The notes under the pieces were generated by a model. That model worked only from the letters and a program-made list of their open reading frames with translations. It was not told the origin of the DNA and ran no database searches. The translations under genes and the position numbers were made by a program. From Marsupella aquatica (taxonomy: Eukaryota; Marchantiophyta), in the NCBI GenBank assembly GCA_973895155.1, contig OZ316892.1:27094001-27158000 (forward strand): a stretch of 64,000 nucleotides of DNA, read 5' to 3'. Shown here one piece after another: positions 34,671 through 46,981 of the stretch. Each line of letters starts with the position of its first letter. The first letter of the stretch is position 1.

Positions 34671-35120
34671 AGAGGGATATGCTTAATAGACCCCCTCTTG
34701 GACATAATTTGCTTGATCAGCCCCCTAAACATTTTTGCCCCAATCTACCCCCTCTTTATGATCCTTACTCTTTGTTCTTCTAAAAAGTTCTTATAAAGTG
34801 AGTTTCTGCCTTACAAAGACCAAATTGGGTCACTTGTCACTGTAGCCATTTCAACCACCAACCACGCTCAAAATCATAGTGACCGAGCATTGTCAAGCCG
34901 CAACCGTTCCCGGGCCACAAACTGAACTGTAGGCGTTGAATGTTTGCACCGCATGTACATTGACATTAGGGGTATTCTCATGCGAAGACATTGACATGAA
35001 TGTCTTCACTTTGTAAACGTCATTCTGCATTTTTTTGACATCCTCCCATTCCATCTATTTCGTCCATGTTGGAACGGTGATGACATCTCCGTGGCTTATC
35101 ATGAAGGGCATGGTTCACAT
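34671..35120 (+). repeat. Left inverted terminus of foldback element
   Basis: Aligns by eye over its whole length with the reverse complement of the right arm at roughly 90 percent identity. It ends at GGTTCACAT, where on the other side the MITE target TA begins. Confidence 0.85.
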
Positions 35121-36970
35121 GTGTAGTTTGCCATAGAGAACCAAAAATCACATTTTAAAGTCTCCAAACTCGGTATTCGTTCCCTTTAAGAACAAGATGG
35201 GGTTGGTTTGATGTAATAAACTAAAAACAAAGTTTTAAGCTCTTGTGTCACACATAGTAATCAATCTTGACTACTTTAATCAGGTACTTTGAAGATCGCT
35301 CCACAGCGGTGAGTAGTTTTTGATGATAACTCAACATCAGATAACCTTCAATTAAGCAAAAGATTGCAATTAACAAAACACAAGGAAAAATCTCTCAGAG
35401 TATGCTTAAGGGAGTCTGGAATAGACCAAGGTTACTCCTTAGACATAAGTAATAATGGAATGACTTTAAGGGAATCCAAATCCACACAGCTTTTCAGATC
35501 TAAACTGCATACTAGAGTATCCTTTTAAAATGCCGGCAACATGTCTTGACCTTTCTTCCTAAGTGATACTTAGTCAAGATCTAAAAGGATAAATACTTCA
35601 GCATTTAGATGGTACTAAGCAACATGAAGGTGAAAACATCATTTCCAATGCAACTTAAACTCAATGAGTTAACTCTAAGAACTTGTGAGATTACAATGTG
35701 TCACCAAAGCGGAATCTGACATTATAATTCACGAGATTCATAACTGAGGTTTTACTTCAAGTATTTGGGTTCCAAAATACAAGAAGGAGGTAAGTCTCTC
35801 CAAATGTTAAACCTGATCTCGAACTCATAGATTCATGATCAACTAGTTTAACACAAGGGAGAGGCAAAACTGCAAAACTTAACCATCTCTCTACACTAGG
35901 GGAAGAGGTATAAATAGTGATGAACTACAGAATAAGAGGTCACAGGGTCGAAGAGACATGCCTCTTCATAACCCTCAAAAAGTCAAAACGACGATTCAAT
36001 AAGTGGAAAGCCGGAAAAAATGGCTAAGTATGAACTCTTAAACTCTTAAAAACTTAAACTCTTAAAAACGTAAAAACTTAAACTCTTAAACTCTTAATTT
36101 CGGTATACTAAAAATTGAGTAGATTCAACTATTTTTAACTTTCTACTCCTGGTTTGGAAAACTCTGAAATTTTTCCAGTAGGGTTTCCTAGGTACAGACT
36201 ACAGCCTAAAGAAGTCTCATAGCTTTTAAAGCTCTACAACACATTTAGAAAAATTGGTAAAAGTACTATACTTTTCAATACTAGCTAAAAAGATAGTCTC
36301 CTTCAAGCTTGTTGTCGAATATCATCGGGTTCTAGTAACTCCACAAGGGTAACAATTCGGTTCTGGGTAACCTCTATCAGCTTAGCTTGGCGTGGGGATC
36401 CTCTGGAGTATGGTAGGCACCTCAGTTGTCTCTCAGGATACATCAAAGGCATTCGCTTCATCAAATAACAGGAATCTATACGAAGAGCTTCTCTGTATAT
36501 CCCTAGTACATCATAGTTGTTGCAGGTGGCAGCATATACTTGGGGATAGTGATGCAGAAACTCATCACTATTCATCATCCTGGAATAGAAGGGTCGAAGT
36601 CTCCATTTGACATCTCTGAAATACCGGTTGAAGCTGGGCAGAGTTTGAGAGGTAAGGTGGAAGAGAAGTCAGTAATGAGCGCCTATGTCTTGCATTCCTT
36701 CCCTTTCAAGGTGAGCTCTTCATCCGTTGTGGAGTCCCGTTGAACTAGTTGTAAGATGTCACGATCACAGAGTCGCCAAATCTTAAGGTGTAACTCGTAA
36801 AGCAGTGAACTAGTAAACTCGTAAACTGAGTTTACTCGTAACTTAGGAACTTAGTAACTTTGAATGCTGTTTTAGTTACAGTTAGCAATAATTGCAGTCT
36901 AAACACCGTAAAAAATTTAAAAATTTTCAGTTTCTTCATGCTTTTGGAATTACCCACTACTTACAACATG
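35121..36970. other. Interior of foldback element, no recognised gene
   Basis: About 1.85 kb of AT-rich DNA. There is an A/T microsatellite built on AAACTCTTAA at 36025-36105. A 91-codon minus frame at 36303-36578 (YPQVYAATCNNYDVLGIYRE) reads protein-like but matches nothing I recognise; it could be a captured gene fragment as in Pack-MULEs. No transposase motif. Confidence 0.5.
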
Positions 36971-36972
36971 TA

Positions 36973-37449
36973 CAACTGAAGTGAGGTTTAATGAATGGGA
37001 GGATATCAAAAAAATGCCCTAAACCCTAAATACCCTTTCATATGGAGAGTTTCTATAATTTAATTGGTAATGTCCGATCATGATTCAATCATGGTTGATG
37101 TGAATGCACTGCTTGGGAAGACATTGTGGACATTGTTCTCCCACCACACTTAGCATTGTCTTCCCACCTAAATTCAATTTGCAATTATTGATAGATACTG
37201 GTCCCCCATTAACATTTCACTGGCTGTTTTGTAATGTAAGACCTAGTTATTACTTGGGTTGTTTCCCTTTCATTTGATTATCTTACTAGTTTATAGCTCT
37301 GGTTTTTGCTAAGTGCATTCATATCAACCATGACTGAATCGTGATCGGATATTACCAATTAAATTATGGAAACTCTCCATATGATGGGGTGTTTAGGGTT
37401 AAGGGAATTTTTTTGATATCCTTTCATTCCTTAAACCTCACTTCAATTG
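36973..37449. mobile_element. MITE with ~135-bp inverted repeats, TA target duplication
   Basis: Ends CAACTGAAGTGAGGTTTAA and its complement CCTCACTTCAATTG, flanked by TA at 36971-36972 and TA at 37450-37451, as for Tc1/mariner (Stowaway-like) MITEs. Both arms continue for about 135 bp through ATATGGAGAGTTTC...ATTTAATTGGTAAT and GATCATGATTCAATCATGGT. Both include a telomere-like AAACCCTAA or TTAGGGTT core. No ORF. It sits exactly at the inner edge of the foldback right arm. Confidence 0.88.
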
Positions 37450-37451
37450 TA

Positions 37452-37726
37452 ATGTGAACCATGCCCCTCGTGACAAGCCACGGAGAAGTTGTCACAGTTC
37501 GAGCATGGACGAAAGAGACGGAATGGGAGGATATATCGGAAAAATGCGGAATAATGTTTATAAAGTGAAGACATTCATGTCAATGTCTTCGCGTGAGAAT
37601 AATCCTAATGTCAATGTACATGCGGCGCAAACATTCAGGACTTGCAGTTCAGTTCGTGGCCTGGGAACGGTTGCGGCTTGACAATGCTCGGTCACTGTGA
37701 TTTTGAGCATGGTTTGTGGTTGAAAT
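37452..37726 (-). repeat. Right inverted terminus of foldback element, inner part
   Basis: Reverse complement of about 34852-35120. It is interrupted by Copia-B, whose target duplication GAAAT (37722-37726) forms its last five bases; the arm resumes at 46982. Confidence 0.85.
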
Positions 37727-40527
37727 TGTTGAACTATGACGTCTTCCTTCATGACGATCCAATCATTACTCATTCCATGCACACGTAGTTGACACAATCT
37801 CTACGTGGTTCACCTCTTCTCCAAGGCTACGTCCACACGAACACTCAAACTTTGCTTCAAGAGTAGACGAACACACATGCTCTCCCTCTTCCTCAAGTTG
37901 CTCCGTTAACACGTTGACAGACCAAACGAGAAGTGTGACCACCAAACGAGAAGCCTCTTCAGATTTTGCAAAAAATGGTAATACAAAACATGTTTTTTTG
38001 TTAAAACAAGATTTTTTGAAAAAAATTAAGAAATGGATCAGTTTTCGTATTGCGCCTAGTGACATTTTGGGAGCTAAACTAATGATCTGGAAATAAAATA
38101 TTTGGATGTCATGTTTTGCGAGAGACTAGAGACTAGAATACACACATTTGGAAAAATAAAATGTGTTAGATAAATTTTTGCAATTGTTTCCAAACTCAAG
38201 ATTTTGACCAAAAACTAAATTTTTTATGATGAGCAACAGTACGCTTAACTTTTCACATACCAAAAGTGATACCGCGTATCAAATTTTGGATTCAGTTTAC
38301 AAATTGACTTTTGCAACCTGCCCAAACAATGTTTGACAACAAATTCAAAATAACGGTAATAATTTATGAATTGAAAGATACCCAAAACTCCAAATTTGAT
38401 CGTCATGTGAACCCAAGGTTTGGGGACTACCATGCAACTGCGCAGTTACATCCATAGTCAGTTACTTTAACTCACTTCTGGTTAAGCTAAGACTCACAAC
38501 TAAACGACACTGTTGCACGATTCAAACCATCAAACCTAATCCCAACCATGATCCACGGATCATGGATTGTTGCCAATACACAAAACTACCCATTGAAAAT
38601 ACTAATAATTTTCTAGCGCATAAAATAATGGAAGGAATTCAATTTGTGATCCTTGGATCAATGGGTTCCCAAACTCAAAACACATCTTCAAAAACATGCT
38701 TTAAATTATTTTCCAGTCCTCCAAACCTTGAGAGGAATTACAATCATGATACACAGATCAAAATTATTGCGAACACACAAAAACCTCCTATCAAAACACC
38801 TAGTCAGTCCATTTGTCACTAGAAGCAAAACATTGAGTATAATCCTAACCATGATACCTAGATTATAATACTCTCAAAATTCTAGAAACCAGATCATTTC
38901 TATATTTTGTCTCTGAGTGAAAACCAATCAAGCTATGCCACATGGCAAACACAACCCCAAAACTATAAAAGCATGGTCCGTCATCAAATTTTGAGCTTCA
39001 CTTTCATAGGACCTTCATATTTTTCATTTGTGGGGCGCTCAAGATTTTGAAAATTTTGTAGTATTTAAACAGTCGTAGAGGCACATCCTGTGAGGAAACA
39101 TGGGTTGTATAGAGTTTATGATAACCAGGTCTAGCTCTGAGTTAGAAGAAAGCATTGCTAGTTCCATCCAATCCTCCCCTAGGGTTGTTCATAGATTTAC
39201 TCCTTCTCATTTGCAAGCCAAACTTCCACCCTCTAAGCAAGTGGAGCCCCAAGTAGACATTAAAGACTCCGATTTAGAGGGAAGTGACAAAGATATTTCT
39301 TCATACTACGTCTCACCCACTAAACCAGATAAACGTCGTCTACTCAGTTTTCATGTCAACGAAGTCAGATTGGCCCACCTTTAGGATCCCCGGAAGCATT
39401 TGTTCAATTTAGAACAGAGAGAAAGCAAGTCTCGTCCGTGATGAGAGCATAATTGGATATAGGAATACGGACACCAGATTCAAAATCACCAGGAATTCGC
39501 ATTGGAATGCAAAGGATGATCACCGGAACAAAATTAAAAAATCTCTATAAAGAATACAAAATCTGATACACGTATCAGATTTTTGGATTGTTCAAGCAAG
39601 TGTATCCAAAATCTAATTCTCAAGCCCAATACCCTCATTTCCCACTCAAACTAATACCTCTTTCAACCCTTTAGGAATCCAAAATGTGATACAGCGTATC
39701 AGATTTGGGTTTTGCTTTCAAGAGTACTCTATCACTTTTGAATGGTAAAGTAACATTAAGAATCTGAAATGTGATACGAAGAATCAGATTTGGGTTTGAA
39801 GTAAAGGAAAAGGAGGATAAGTGAGGATAACTACTAGCATTTTAGTCGATGGCCTTGTTGAATCCGGGTTTGTATGGACAATTGCTTTCAACATTGAGGA
39901 AGGAGTAACATGGGTTAGAGGACACAAAACAAAATTATGAAGCTAATTATTTTTTGTGGTCCTTTATTTATACTTTTCAGATTCAGCCTAGTTTAGTTTG
40001 TACTGTGGTCGAGTTAAGTTTTACCATAGTACAATTATTAATGGGTTAACTTGACCATAGTTGGTATCTTTTTGGAATATTCTCTATTGATAAAGCAATC
40101 ACATTGAATTTACTTGTTAAGGAATGTGAAATGTGATGCCCCGTATCATATTTCGTATTGCCTCCATAAAACTTGGTGATACAAAATGTCATTTTACCTC
40201 GTTTTGTAAGGTTCACTAGTCAAAGTTTGATATGTTTTGATTTTGCGCTTGAAAATGTTTGATTTTGTAGGAAATCTTGGTTTGTATCATGTCGCGTTTT
40301 ACACTTAGAAAAAATTTGGGGTGGCCCAAACGAGAAGCCTGTCACACTTCTCGTTTGGTCCGTCAACGTGTTCGTTACAATGAGTAAGCACACCACACCA
40401 GCGGCTTACACTAGCCCTGGTATATACAAGGTCACACACGACTAACCTAACCTCAGCTAAGACCCTAACTATGGTTAGCCTAAGTGTCGTAACCTTTGAG
40501 TCACAAGACTAAGAGCAATCCTTAACA
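37727..40527 (-). repeat. Copia-B 3' LTR, split by a 2465-bp DNA transposon
   Basis: LTR sequence from TGTTGAAC at 37727 to 37907 and again from 40377 to TTAACA at 40527. Removing the insert and one CGTT leaves 332 bp, the same as the 5' LTR. The polypurine tract (complement AACTCCCCCTTGA) follows at 40528. Confidence 0.95.
37908..40372. mobile_element. 2465-bp non-autonomous DNA transposon with 11-bp perfect (longer imperfect) inverted ends
   Basis: The left end AACACGTTGAC is followed by AGACCAAACGAGAAGTGTGAC; the right end is the complement with one mismatch (G for A). Inside each end a second CCAAACGAGAAG copy occurs. CGTT precedes and follows the element, and the intact LTR has one copy, so the duplication is 4 bp (5 bp CGTTA if the end is moved by one base). 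No ORF above about 94 residues and no transposase motif. It contains repeated short GATAC/GTATC palindromes. Superfamily not assigned. Confidence 0.88.
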
Positions 40528-40731
40528 AACTCCCCCTTGACTCTAGTCTTGGGGATTGCAATTTCTACTATCCATATGAGATACTCAGCGGGAAATTCTA
40601 GACAATCACCTAAAACCATAGGTGTCCCCCTAAAAAGCATTTAAGGTTAACTAAGGGTTAACTAGAATTAAACCGTAGCCATAACAGGATTGAGTAACCC
40701 ATATACAATAATTACATATTGTTAAGTTACT

Positions 40732-42744
40732 CTACTTATGCTGCAAATGCAAAACCTGCAAAGTAGCACGGTGTCTTGAGTAACTCTCCAAAGGAATCAC
40801 TTTGGTAAAAGCATAAGCCGGGTTGAGTTTTCCATCAATCTTGACTAGCTCAAACATTTTATCAGACACTAATTGCCTAATAAAATGGTATCTGATGTCA
40901 ATGTGCTTCACCCTGCTATCCATCACCTGGTTAATAGCTAGGTGAAGCGCACTCTGGCTGTCACAATGAAGAGCCATTTTTCCATGCTCCAATCCCATCT
41001 CAGTGACCAGCTTATCCAACCAAATTGCTTCCTTTGCTGCTTTTGCTGCTGCAACATATTCTGCTTCTATAGTAGATTGAGATACACCCTTCTCCAAGGT
41101 AGATCTCCAACTTATGCATCCTCCTCCAAGAGTAAACACATACCCAGTCGTTGACCTCCTTGTTTCCAGACAGCCTCCGTAGTCAGAATCTACATAGCCA
41201 ACCAAAGATTTGGTTTTGTTTGATCTACTATCAAACAACAGACCATAGTCTATTGTGCCCTTAAGATACTTGAGAATCCATTTCACAGCCTCCCAATGTA
41301 CCTTCCCTGGATTTGACATGAATCTACTCACTTTGCCCATTGCTAGGGCTATATCAGGCCTGCTACATGTCATCAAATACATTAGATTGCCCACTGCCTT
41401 CTCATAAGGAACCTTAGTCATCAAGCCTCTCTCCACTGGATCCGTGGGGTAGAAAGCCGATACTAACTTGAAATGTGGAGCCAAAGGAATACTTACTGGC
41501 TTACAATTTTCCATGTTGAATCTTGCAAGTACCTTTTCAGCATACTTGCCTTGATTCAGCCACAACTGTCCAGTTTCAAAGTTCCTCGTAATCTCCATAC
41601 CTAAGATCCTTTTGGTTTTCCCAAGATCCTTCATTCGGAATTCAGAACTCAATTTTGCTTTGAATTTGTCAACCTCAGTTTGATCTTTAGCCGCAATCAA
41701 CATGTCATCCACGTAGAGCATCAGAATGAGTAAACCAAACACACCATTCTTGACTGATTTTGTATACACACAAGGGTCATATACCATTCTAGTGAATCCT
41801 TGTGCAAGCATGAAATCATCAAACCGCTTATTCCACTGCCGAGGAGCTTGCTTCAATCCATACAAGGACTTAAGCAACCTGCAAACTAAACTTTCTTGAC
41901 CCTTCTTCACAAAGCCCAGTGGTTGCCTAATGAAAATTTATTCCTCCAAGGTGCCATAGAGAAAAGCAGTAACAACATCCATTTGATCTTACACCAGATC
42001 AAAAAACACAACAAGTTGACACAAAATTCATATCGTGGAATACTTGGCAACTGCAGAGAAGACCTCATTGTAATCCACTCCCTTCTCCTGAGTGAATCCC
42101 TTGGCAACAAGCCTTGCCTTGTATATCTTGTCTCCTCCATCTAAAGAGTTGTCCTTCACCTTGTAAATCCACTTGCTATCCACCACTTGTTGATCACTTG
42201 GCAGTTGCACTAGCTCCCATGTTTTGTTGTCACTTAAAGTTTGCAACTCCCTCTGCATTGCTGCATTCCATTCATCTTTCTCGTCTGAAATGCTTGCCTC
42301 ATGATATGAAGACGGTTCTCCTTCTTCCAAGATCAGCGCTCTGTCATCATCATCAGGTGCAATGTCAGCATCATCTAACCTTGATGAATCTGTCCATTGT
42401 CCATACCTTGTAGGAGCTCGAGTAGTTCGCCTTGATTTTCTAGTTGATGATTCTGGCGGATCTTGCTTCGTTGGTTGATTTTGAGGTATTCCAACAACAA
42501 CCTGCTCTTCTTGTTCCATCATCGGAACCAGCTCCATTATCGGAGCACCTCCTTCAATTGTGTCATAAAAACCCTCATGATCAATCTCCTCCTCAACATG
42601 GTCCAGGATAGGAGATTTACCTTTGACAGTACGGGAAGTTTGAGCATTCTCCCCCTTATTTGATGATCTGGATTCATTAAAGGATACATCTCTACTGACA
42701 AGTAACGTACAAGCTTCTGGATCCCATAGCCTATAACCTTTCAC
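40732..42744 (-). pseudogene. pol: Copia-B reverse transcriptase and RNase H, with frame breaks
   Basis: From 42744 the frame reads MKGYRLWDPEACTLLVSRDV, then APTRYGQWTDSSRLDD and ELVQLPSDQQVVDSKWIYKV to about 42050, where a shift occurs (KGVDYNEVFSAVAKYSTI). A second break lies near 41935 (LEE then stop, IFIRQPLG). From 41910 to 40732, 392 residues are open: YVDDML with the RT catalytic Asp pair near 41710, and RNase H from VGYVDSDYGGCLETRRSTTG to AYAFTKVIPLE. This is the best preserved copia RT-RNase H in the window but not translatable with its upstream parts. Confidence 0.92.
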
Positions 42745-42798
42745 ACCGGGTTGATAACCAAGAAAAATACACTTCTTGGAAGTAGAATCTAGTTTAGA

Positions 42799-43872
42799 TC
42801 AATTTTTCTTAGGTGTGAGAGCATATGCATCACTTCCTAAGACTCTCAAAACCTGATAGTCTGCGTGCCATCCATACCTCATTTCAAACGGCGTCTTGAA
42901 ATTGATTGCACTTGAAGGAGAAAGATTTACCAAATAAGTTGCCGTATTTACAGCTTCAGTCCAAAATTCATGCTGTAAATCTGATTGGCTCAACATACTC
43001 CTCGATCGCTCCAATAGTGTTCGGTTCAGCCGCTCACAAACACCATTCTGTTGAGGAGTATAAACTATCGTGAGATGACGAGTAATCCCTTGCTCTGCAC
43101 AGTCGAGTTCAAATTCACTTGAACTGTACTCCCCTCCGTTATCTGATCGCAGATATCTCACCTTGGATCCAGTTCGATTCTCAATTTGGGCTTTTCACTT
43201 CTTAAAAGTGCCAAAAACTTCAGACTTGGCGTGTAGAAATGTGATCCACACATACCGTGAGTAATCATCAATGAACGTGACATAGTACAATTTTCCAGAA
43301 AGTGAGGAAGTTGGGGCTGGACCCCACACATCACTATGTACATACTCAAGTATAGCTTTGGTATTGTGAGTTCCAACACCAAAGGTTCTCTTGTGCTGCT
43401 TCCCAAGCACACAATGTTCACAAAAATCTAACTTAGTAGATTCCAAATTAGAAAGAAGTCCTGTCCTGCGAAGTACCGCCAAACCTTTTTCACTCATGTG
43501 TCCCAATCTGCAGTACCACAACTGAGTCATCTCGCCTTGAGATCTAGTTACATTGGCTTCTTCACTAATCACGTTGCCCTCCAACAAGTATAGATTCCTA
43601 TGCCACTTACCCTTCATGACAACCTTGCCTCCGGTTGACACTTGAAAAATACCATCAGCAGAACTCCACCGACATCCATTTGCTTCCAGCATTCCAAGAG
43701 AAATCAAGTTCTTTTTCATGTCAGGTATGTGTCTGACATTACTCACTGTTCGCACAGCTCCATCAAACATCCGAATTTTCACGGATCCAATTCCAACAAT
43801 TTGACAAGGATGATCATTCCCCATCAACACGGAACCGGTTGATACTGAGTAAGAACTAAAAAACTCTTTCAT
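42799..43872 (-). pseudogene. Copia-B protease remnant, gag-pre-integrase and integrase
   Basis: 43872-43195 reads GSVLMGNDHPCQIVGIGSVK (end of protease), NVRHIPDMKKNLISLGMLEA, the integrase zinc region LWYCRLGHMSEKGL...FCEHCVLGKQHK and SDVWGPAPTSSLSGKLYYVT with the first catalytic Asp. After a shift, 43161-42799 gives RYLRSDNGGEYSSSEFELDC with the second Asp and TPQQNGVCERLNRTLLERSR with Glu. The stop after TPKKN breaks it from the RT frame. This segment includes HEFWTEAVNTATYLVN, which identifies where Gypsy-1 cut Copia-C. Confidence 0.92.
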
Positions 43873-43959
43873 ACAACAAATATAATAGGTACAGGCACAA
43901 TCTAAAATCCATTCATCACCGTTGTTACTGGATGAAATGCAAAGGGCAACATCTTGACT

Positions 43960-44828
43960 TCACAAGATTTCATCATCAAGCAAGTCAATCATATCAACAT
44001 CAGTGGCTGCGTTCGCTGATGGTTGATGAGTCTGCTTGACTCGACAGTCTCTTTTCATGTGGCCGGGCTTGTTACATTTCCAGCATATAATTAGTTTCCT
44101 TTCTAGAGATTTCTCTCTAGACCTGGATCTAGACTTAGACCGAGCCTTCTCCTTGCCTCTATTCCGTGAGGGGTATGATTGTGAAAAGGACCTGTTTTCA
44201 CTAGTCATCCGATGTTGAGTCCTCCCGCGGTTCACATTCAACACACTGCCAGAGGAAGATGGTGTCTGGGTATGACCTAGTTTCTTCTGTGCATTATCTG
44301 ACAGCAAAGAGCTTACCACCTCATCATATGAAATGGTTTTGAGGTCTCTATACAAGAGAACCTGCTTCAAACCTTGATACGATGGGGGTAAGGAGCTGAG
44401 AAGAAACAATGCCTTATCTTCATCTTCCACTCCCTTGCCAAGATTTGACAAATTTACAACTAGGCTATCAAATTCATCCAAGTGATCTCGGAGCTTGCCT
44501 CCTTCTTTTAGCCTCAAGCTCATCAAGAGAGATTTCTTGTACAATCAATCTGAGGCATCCTCATGGTAGTACTTCTCTCTGAGGGCCTTGAATAAGGATA
44601 CGCAATCCTCATAATCATCCAGCTTCTTAATGATATGCGGCTTCAGATACAACATAACCGCATTTACAGCGATCACTTGCTCCTACCTCCATTTCCTCAA
44701 CAGGATCTCCTCCTCACTGCTAGACTCCTCCCGAGTTGAAAGCAGATGATCTAGGCCCATAGCAAATAATCTGTGCGCCCATCATACTTTTCCACCTCAA
44801 ACTTGACACCTCCAAACTTGGATACCAT
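43960..44828 (-). pseudogene. gag: Copia-B gag, broken
   Basis: Starts at ATG 44828 (MVSKFGGVKFEVEKYDGRTD) and soon meets a stop and shift. TGA at 44545-44547 breaks it again before LYKKSLLMSLRLKEGGKLRD. The UBN2-type gag domain follows (LVVNLSNLGKGVEDEDKALF, LLSSLPPSYQGL), then an Arg/Ser-rich KARSKSRSRSREKS linker and one CCHC zinc knuckle, CWKCNKPGHMKRDC. It would form the element's particle; no intact protein is possible here. Confidence 0.9.
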
Positions 44829-44830
44829 CG

Positions 44831-46630
44831 TTGCCCTCCCAACGTTCTCCAAGTGCTATTGGTGTGCTACTTCCTATATGCTTTTGTTGCTTTTTTCCTT
44901 CCTTCCTTCTTGTTGACTCAAATCCAAATCATGAAAAAATGTCGTTTTTCGCAACTTTCCAAAAAACTTAAAACTTATCACCGCCACTTAGCCCACCAAC
45001 CTAGCAAGACAACGCTGAAATCCGAAATTGAAACCGAGTTCCGACGAAAAACTTTTTCAAGTTTTGGTCGGGCTGGGTAAAATTCAAAATTTTTGCCCCG
45101 TTTTGACCACCCCAGGGAATAACAAAAGTGCCAAGTACCACCCATTGTCGGAAATGAAAATTGATTGGTGCACCGCGTTGCTAGCTTCAGTGGCTACGTC
45201 CTCGCCAAAAAAGATCCAAAAAAAGTTACCGTTCGGACCTCAGAATCTTTGACTAAAGGCCAAAAAACAGCTCTCTATTTTATTTGGAATATTCCCCGGA
45301 CTGTGCGGCAGGTCTCACAGGGGGCCGTTCCCCTTGTCGGAGCGGTTAATTTGGAGGGCAGCAGGTCCCGAGAAGCGGCACAACCAATAGGAAGTCAAGA
45401 AAAGAAATTAAAAAACTGCCCTTAAGGGGGTGCTAAGCCCCTTAGCATGAAAATACGGCCCTAAAAGGCGAGACGGGCCTATACGCGAGACAACCCAGAC
45501 AGTGTACACGCGGGGTCAAGGCTAGGCAGTGTACGAGGGTACGAGGGAGGAGCGTCGGGGCGTATGGCCGGGGAGCGACTCGGGTGGCAGCTGTCACTAG
45601 CCGGAAACTCTCACCGGAGGAGCGAGCCGGGTGCAAGGGCCGATCGCGGCTGCTGGGGCGAAAAGAAGGCGAGTGGAGGGGTAGAGAGGAAGTGACGAAC
45701 GGCAAAAGGGAGGGCGTGGCCGCGACGATGGCTGCTGCGCCGGCCGACGCTTTGGGCCACGGCCATGGCAAGAGTGTTAGTGAGGAGGCGAAGGGGGTCG
45801 CCGATGGGGTAACGATGGGGTAACGACGGGAGTAACGACGAGGGCACAAGGGCGGGGTGTGTATACACTTTGTGTGTATACACACAAGAAAAAATGCCCT
45901 AACCTAACCCTTAAAAGAGAAAAAATACCATTACACACCTTGCCGTTTCGTCTAGAAAAGATACCGCAGACAAGAAAAAAATGTTTCCAGATTTCATATT
46001 CGCTGTCGCCTTGCCGCTAGCAAGGCCAACAACATACAAAATCTCTGCTATGTCTCTCTCGCTTTGCGTCAAGTGCCAATCCCGGACTCAAAACGATCAC
46101 CTCGTCATGATCTCTCCATTAAGCCATAGCACTTGGCAATTCTCCCCCCAAGCCGAGCATGACGTCGAGAAACCCGCTTCAGCTAAGGGCTATGTCTCCA
46201 TAGCCATGAAAAAACCAGAAACGACACCGACTTGTACCGTCACACTCGGTTCACCCTTTTCACCACACCAGATATTGAAGCGACCAGCTTTGCCTGATCT
46301 ATAATTTGAGCTATAGTATGTGACGCCTCATGCACCGCAAAGCTCACACCGTAAAAAACAATCTCAGGTCCCTCTTCCGTCGAAGAAATCGTCGAACACG
46401 AATCTCTTTTCACAAAAAATTCCAGAACGATGAGAACTTTGATTCCTCCGCACCACAAAGTCCGATAAGAGATTTCTTTGCACCGATAGATAGCCCTTTC
46501 CCCAATCTATCCGATGAGCCCAACACCTCCAAGTTCCATGTGACGGAACTCCGTGAAATCAACCGACACTAATTGCTGGAAAAACCGTCATGAACACGTC
46601 ACAAAAAATTCTATCGCCACTCCCAGGCTT
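44831..46630 (-). other. Copia-B long 5' leader
   Basis: About 1.8 kb between primer site and gag start, unusually long for copia. The LTR-proximal ~650 bp (45985-46630) match the Copia-A leader at 61170-61797. A GC-rich segment (45440-45840) and a TATACAC palindrome cluster near 45857-45887 lie further in. Frames on either strand here are short and look non-coding. Confidence 0.75.
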
Positions 46631-46642
46631 GCTCTGATACCA
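46631..46642 (-). other. Copia-B primer-binding site (initiator tRNA-Met)
   Basis: The minus strand reads TGGTATCAGAGC two bases after the LTR end, the standard plant copia primer site complementary to the initiator methionine tRNA. Confidence 0.95.
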
Positions 46643-46644
46643 AT

Positions 46645-46976
46645 TGTTGAACTATGACATCTTCCTTCATGATGATCCAATCATTACTCATTCCATGCAC
46701 ACGCAGTTGACACAATCTCTACGTGGTTCACCTCTTCTCCAAGGCTACGTCCACACGAACACTCAAGCTTTACTTCAAGAGTAGACAAACACACATGCTC
46801 TCCCTCTTCCTCAAGTTGCTCCATTACAATGAGTAAGCATACCACACCAGCGACTTACACTAGCCCTGGTACATACAAGGTCACACACGACTAACCTAAC
46901 CTCAGCTAAGACCCTAACTGTGGTTAGCCTAAGTGCCGTAACCTTTGAGTCACAAGACTAAGAGCAATCCTTAATA
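46645..46976 (-). repeat. Copia-B 5' LTR (332 bp)
   Basis: Plus-strand TGTTGAAC to TTAATA; the last bases are TA where the other LTR has CA, a single transition. GAAAT follows directly. Confidence 0.95.
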
Positions 46977-46981
46977 GAAAT

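Larger units (their letters stand above)
37727..46976 (-). mobile_element. Copia-B, complete but dead Ty1/copia element
   Basis: Flanked by GAAAT at 37722-37726 and 46977-46981, a 5-bp target duplication. It has two LTRs of 332 bp (after removing the insert from one), an initiator-Met primer site, an 1.8-kb leader, gag, protease, integrase, RT, RNase H and a polypurine tract, in copia order. The LTRs differ at about 13 positions (~4 percent), nearly all transitions, so it is older than Gypsy-1. It lies inside the right arm of the foldback element. Confidence 0.95.

Noticed and set aside
36010-36110. Possible telomeric or centromeric satellite (AAACTCTTAA runs)
   Set aside because: Only a short irregular microsatellite, not a known telomere unit and not long enough for a satellite.
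42114-42413. Plus-strand ORF over Copia-B (also 50986-51255)
   Set aside because: Antisense of the copia RT region; present opposite every copy of that region.
45440-45885. Possible genes in the GC-rich part of the Copia-B leader
   Set aside because: Overlapping frames on both strands with no recognisable protein; it lies in the leader between primer site and gag.
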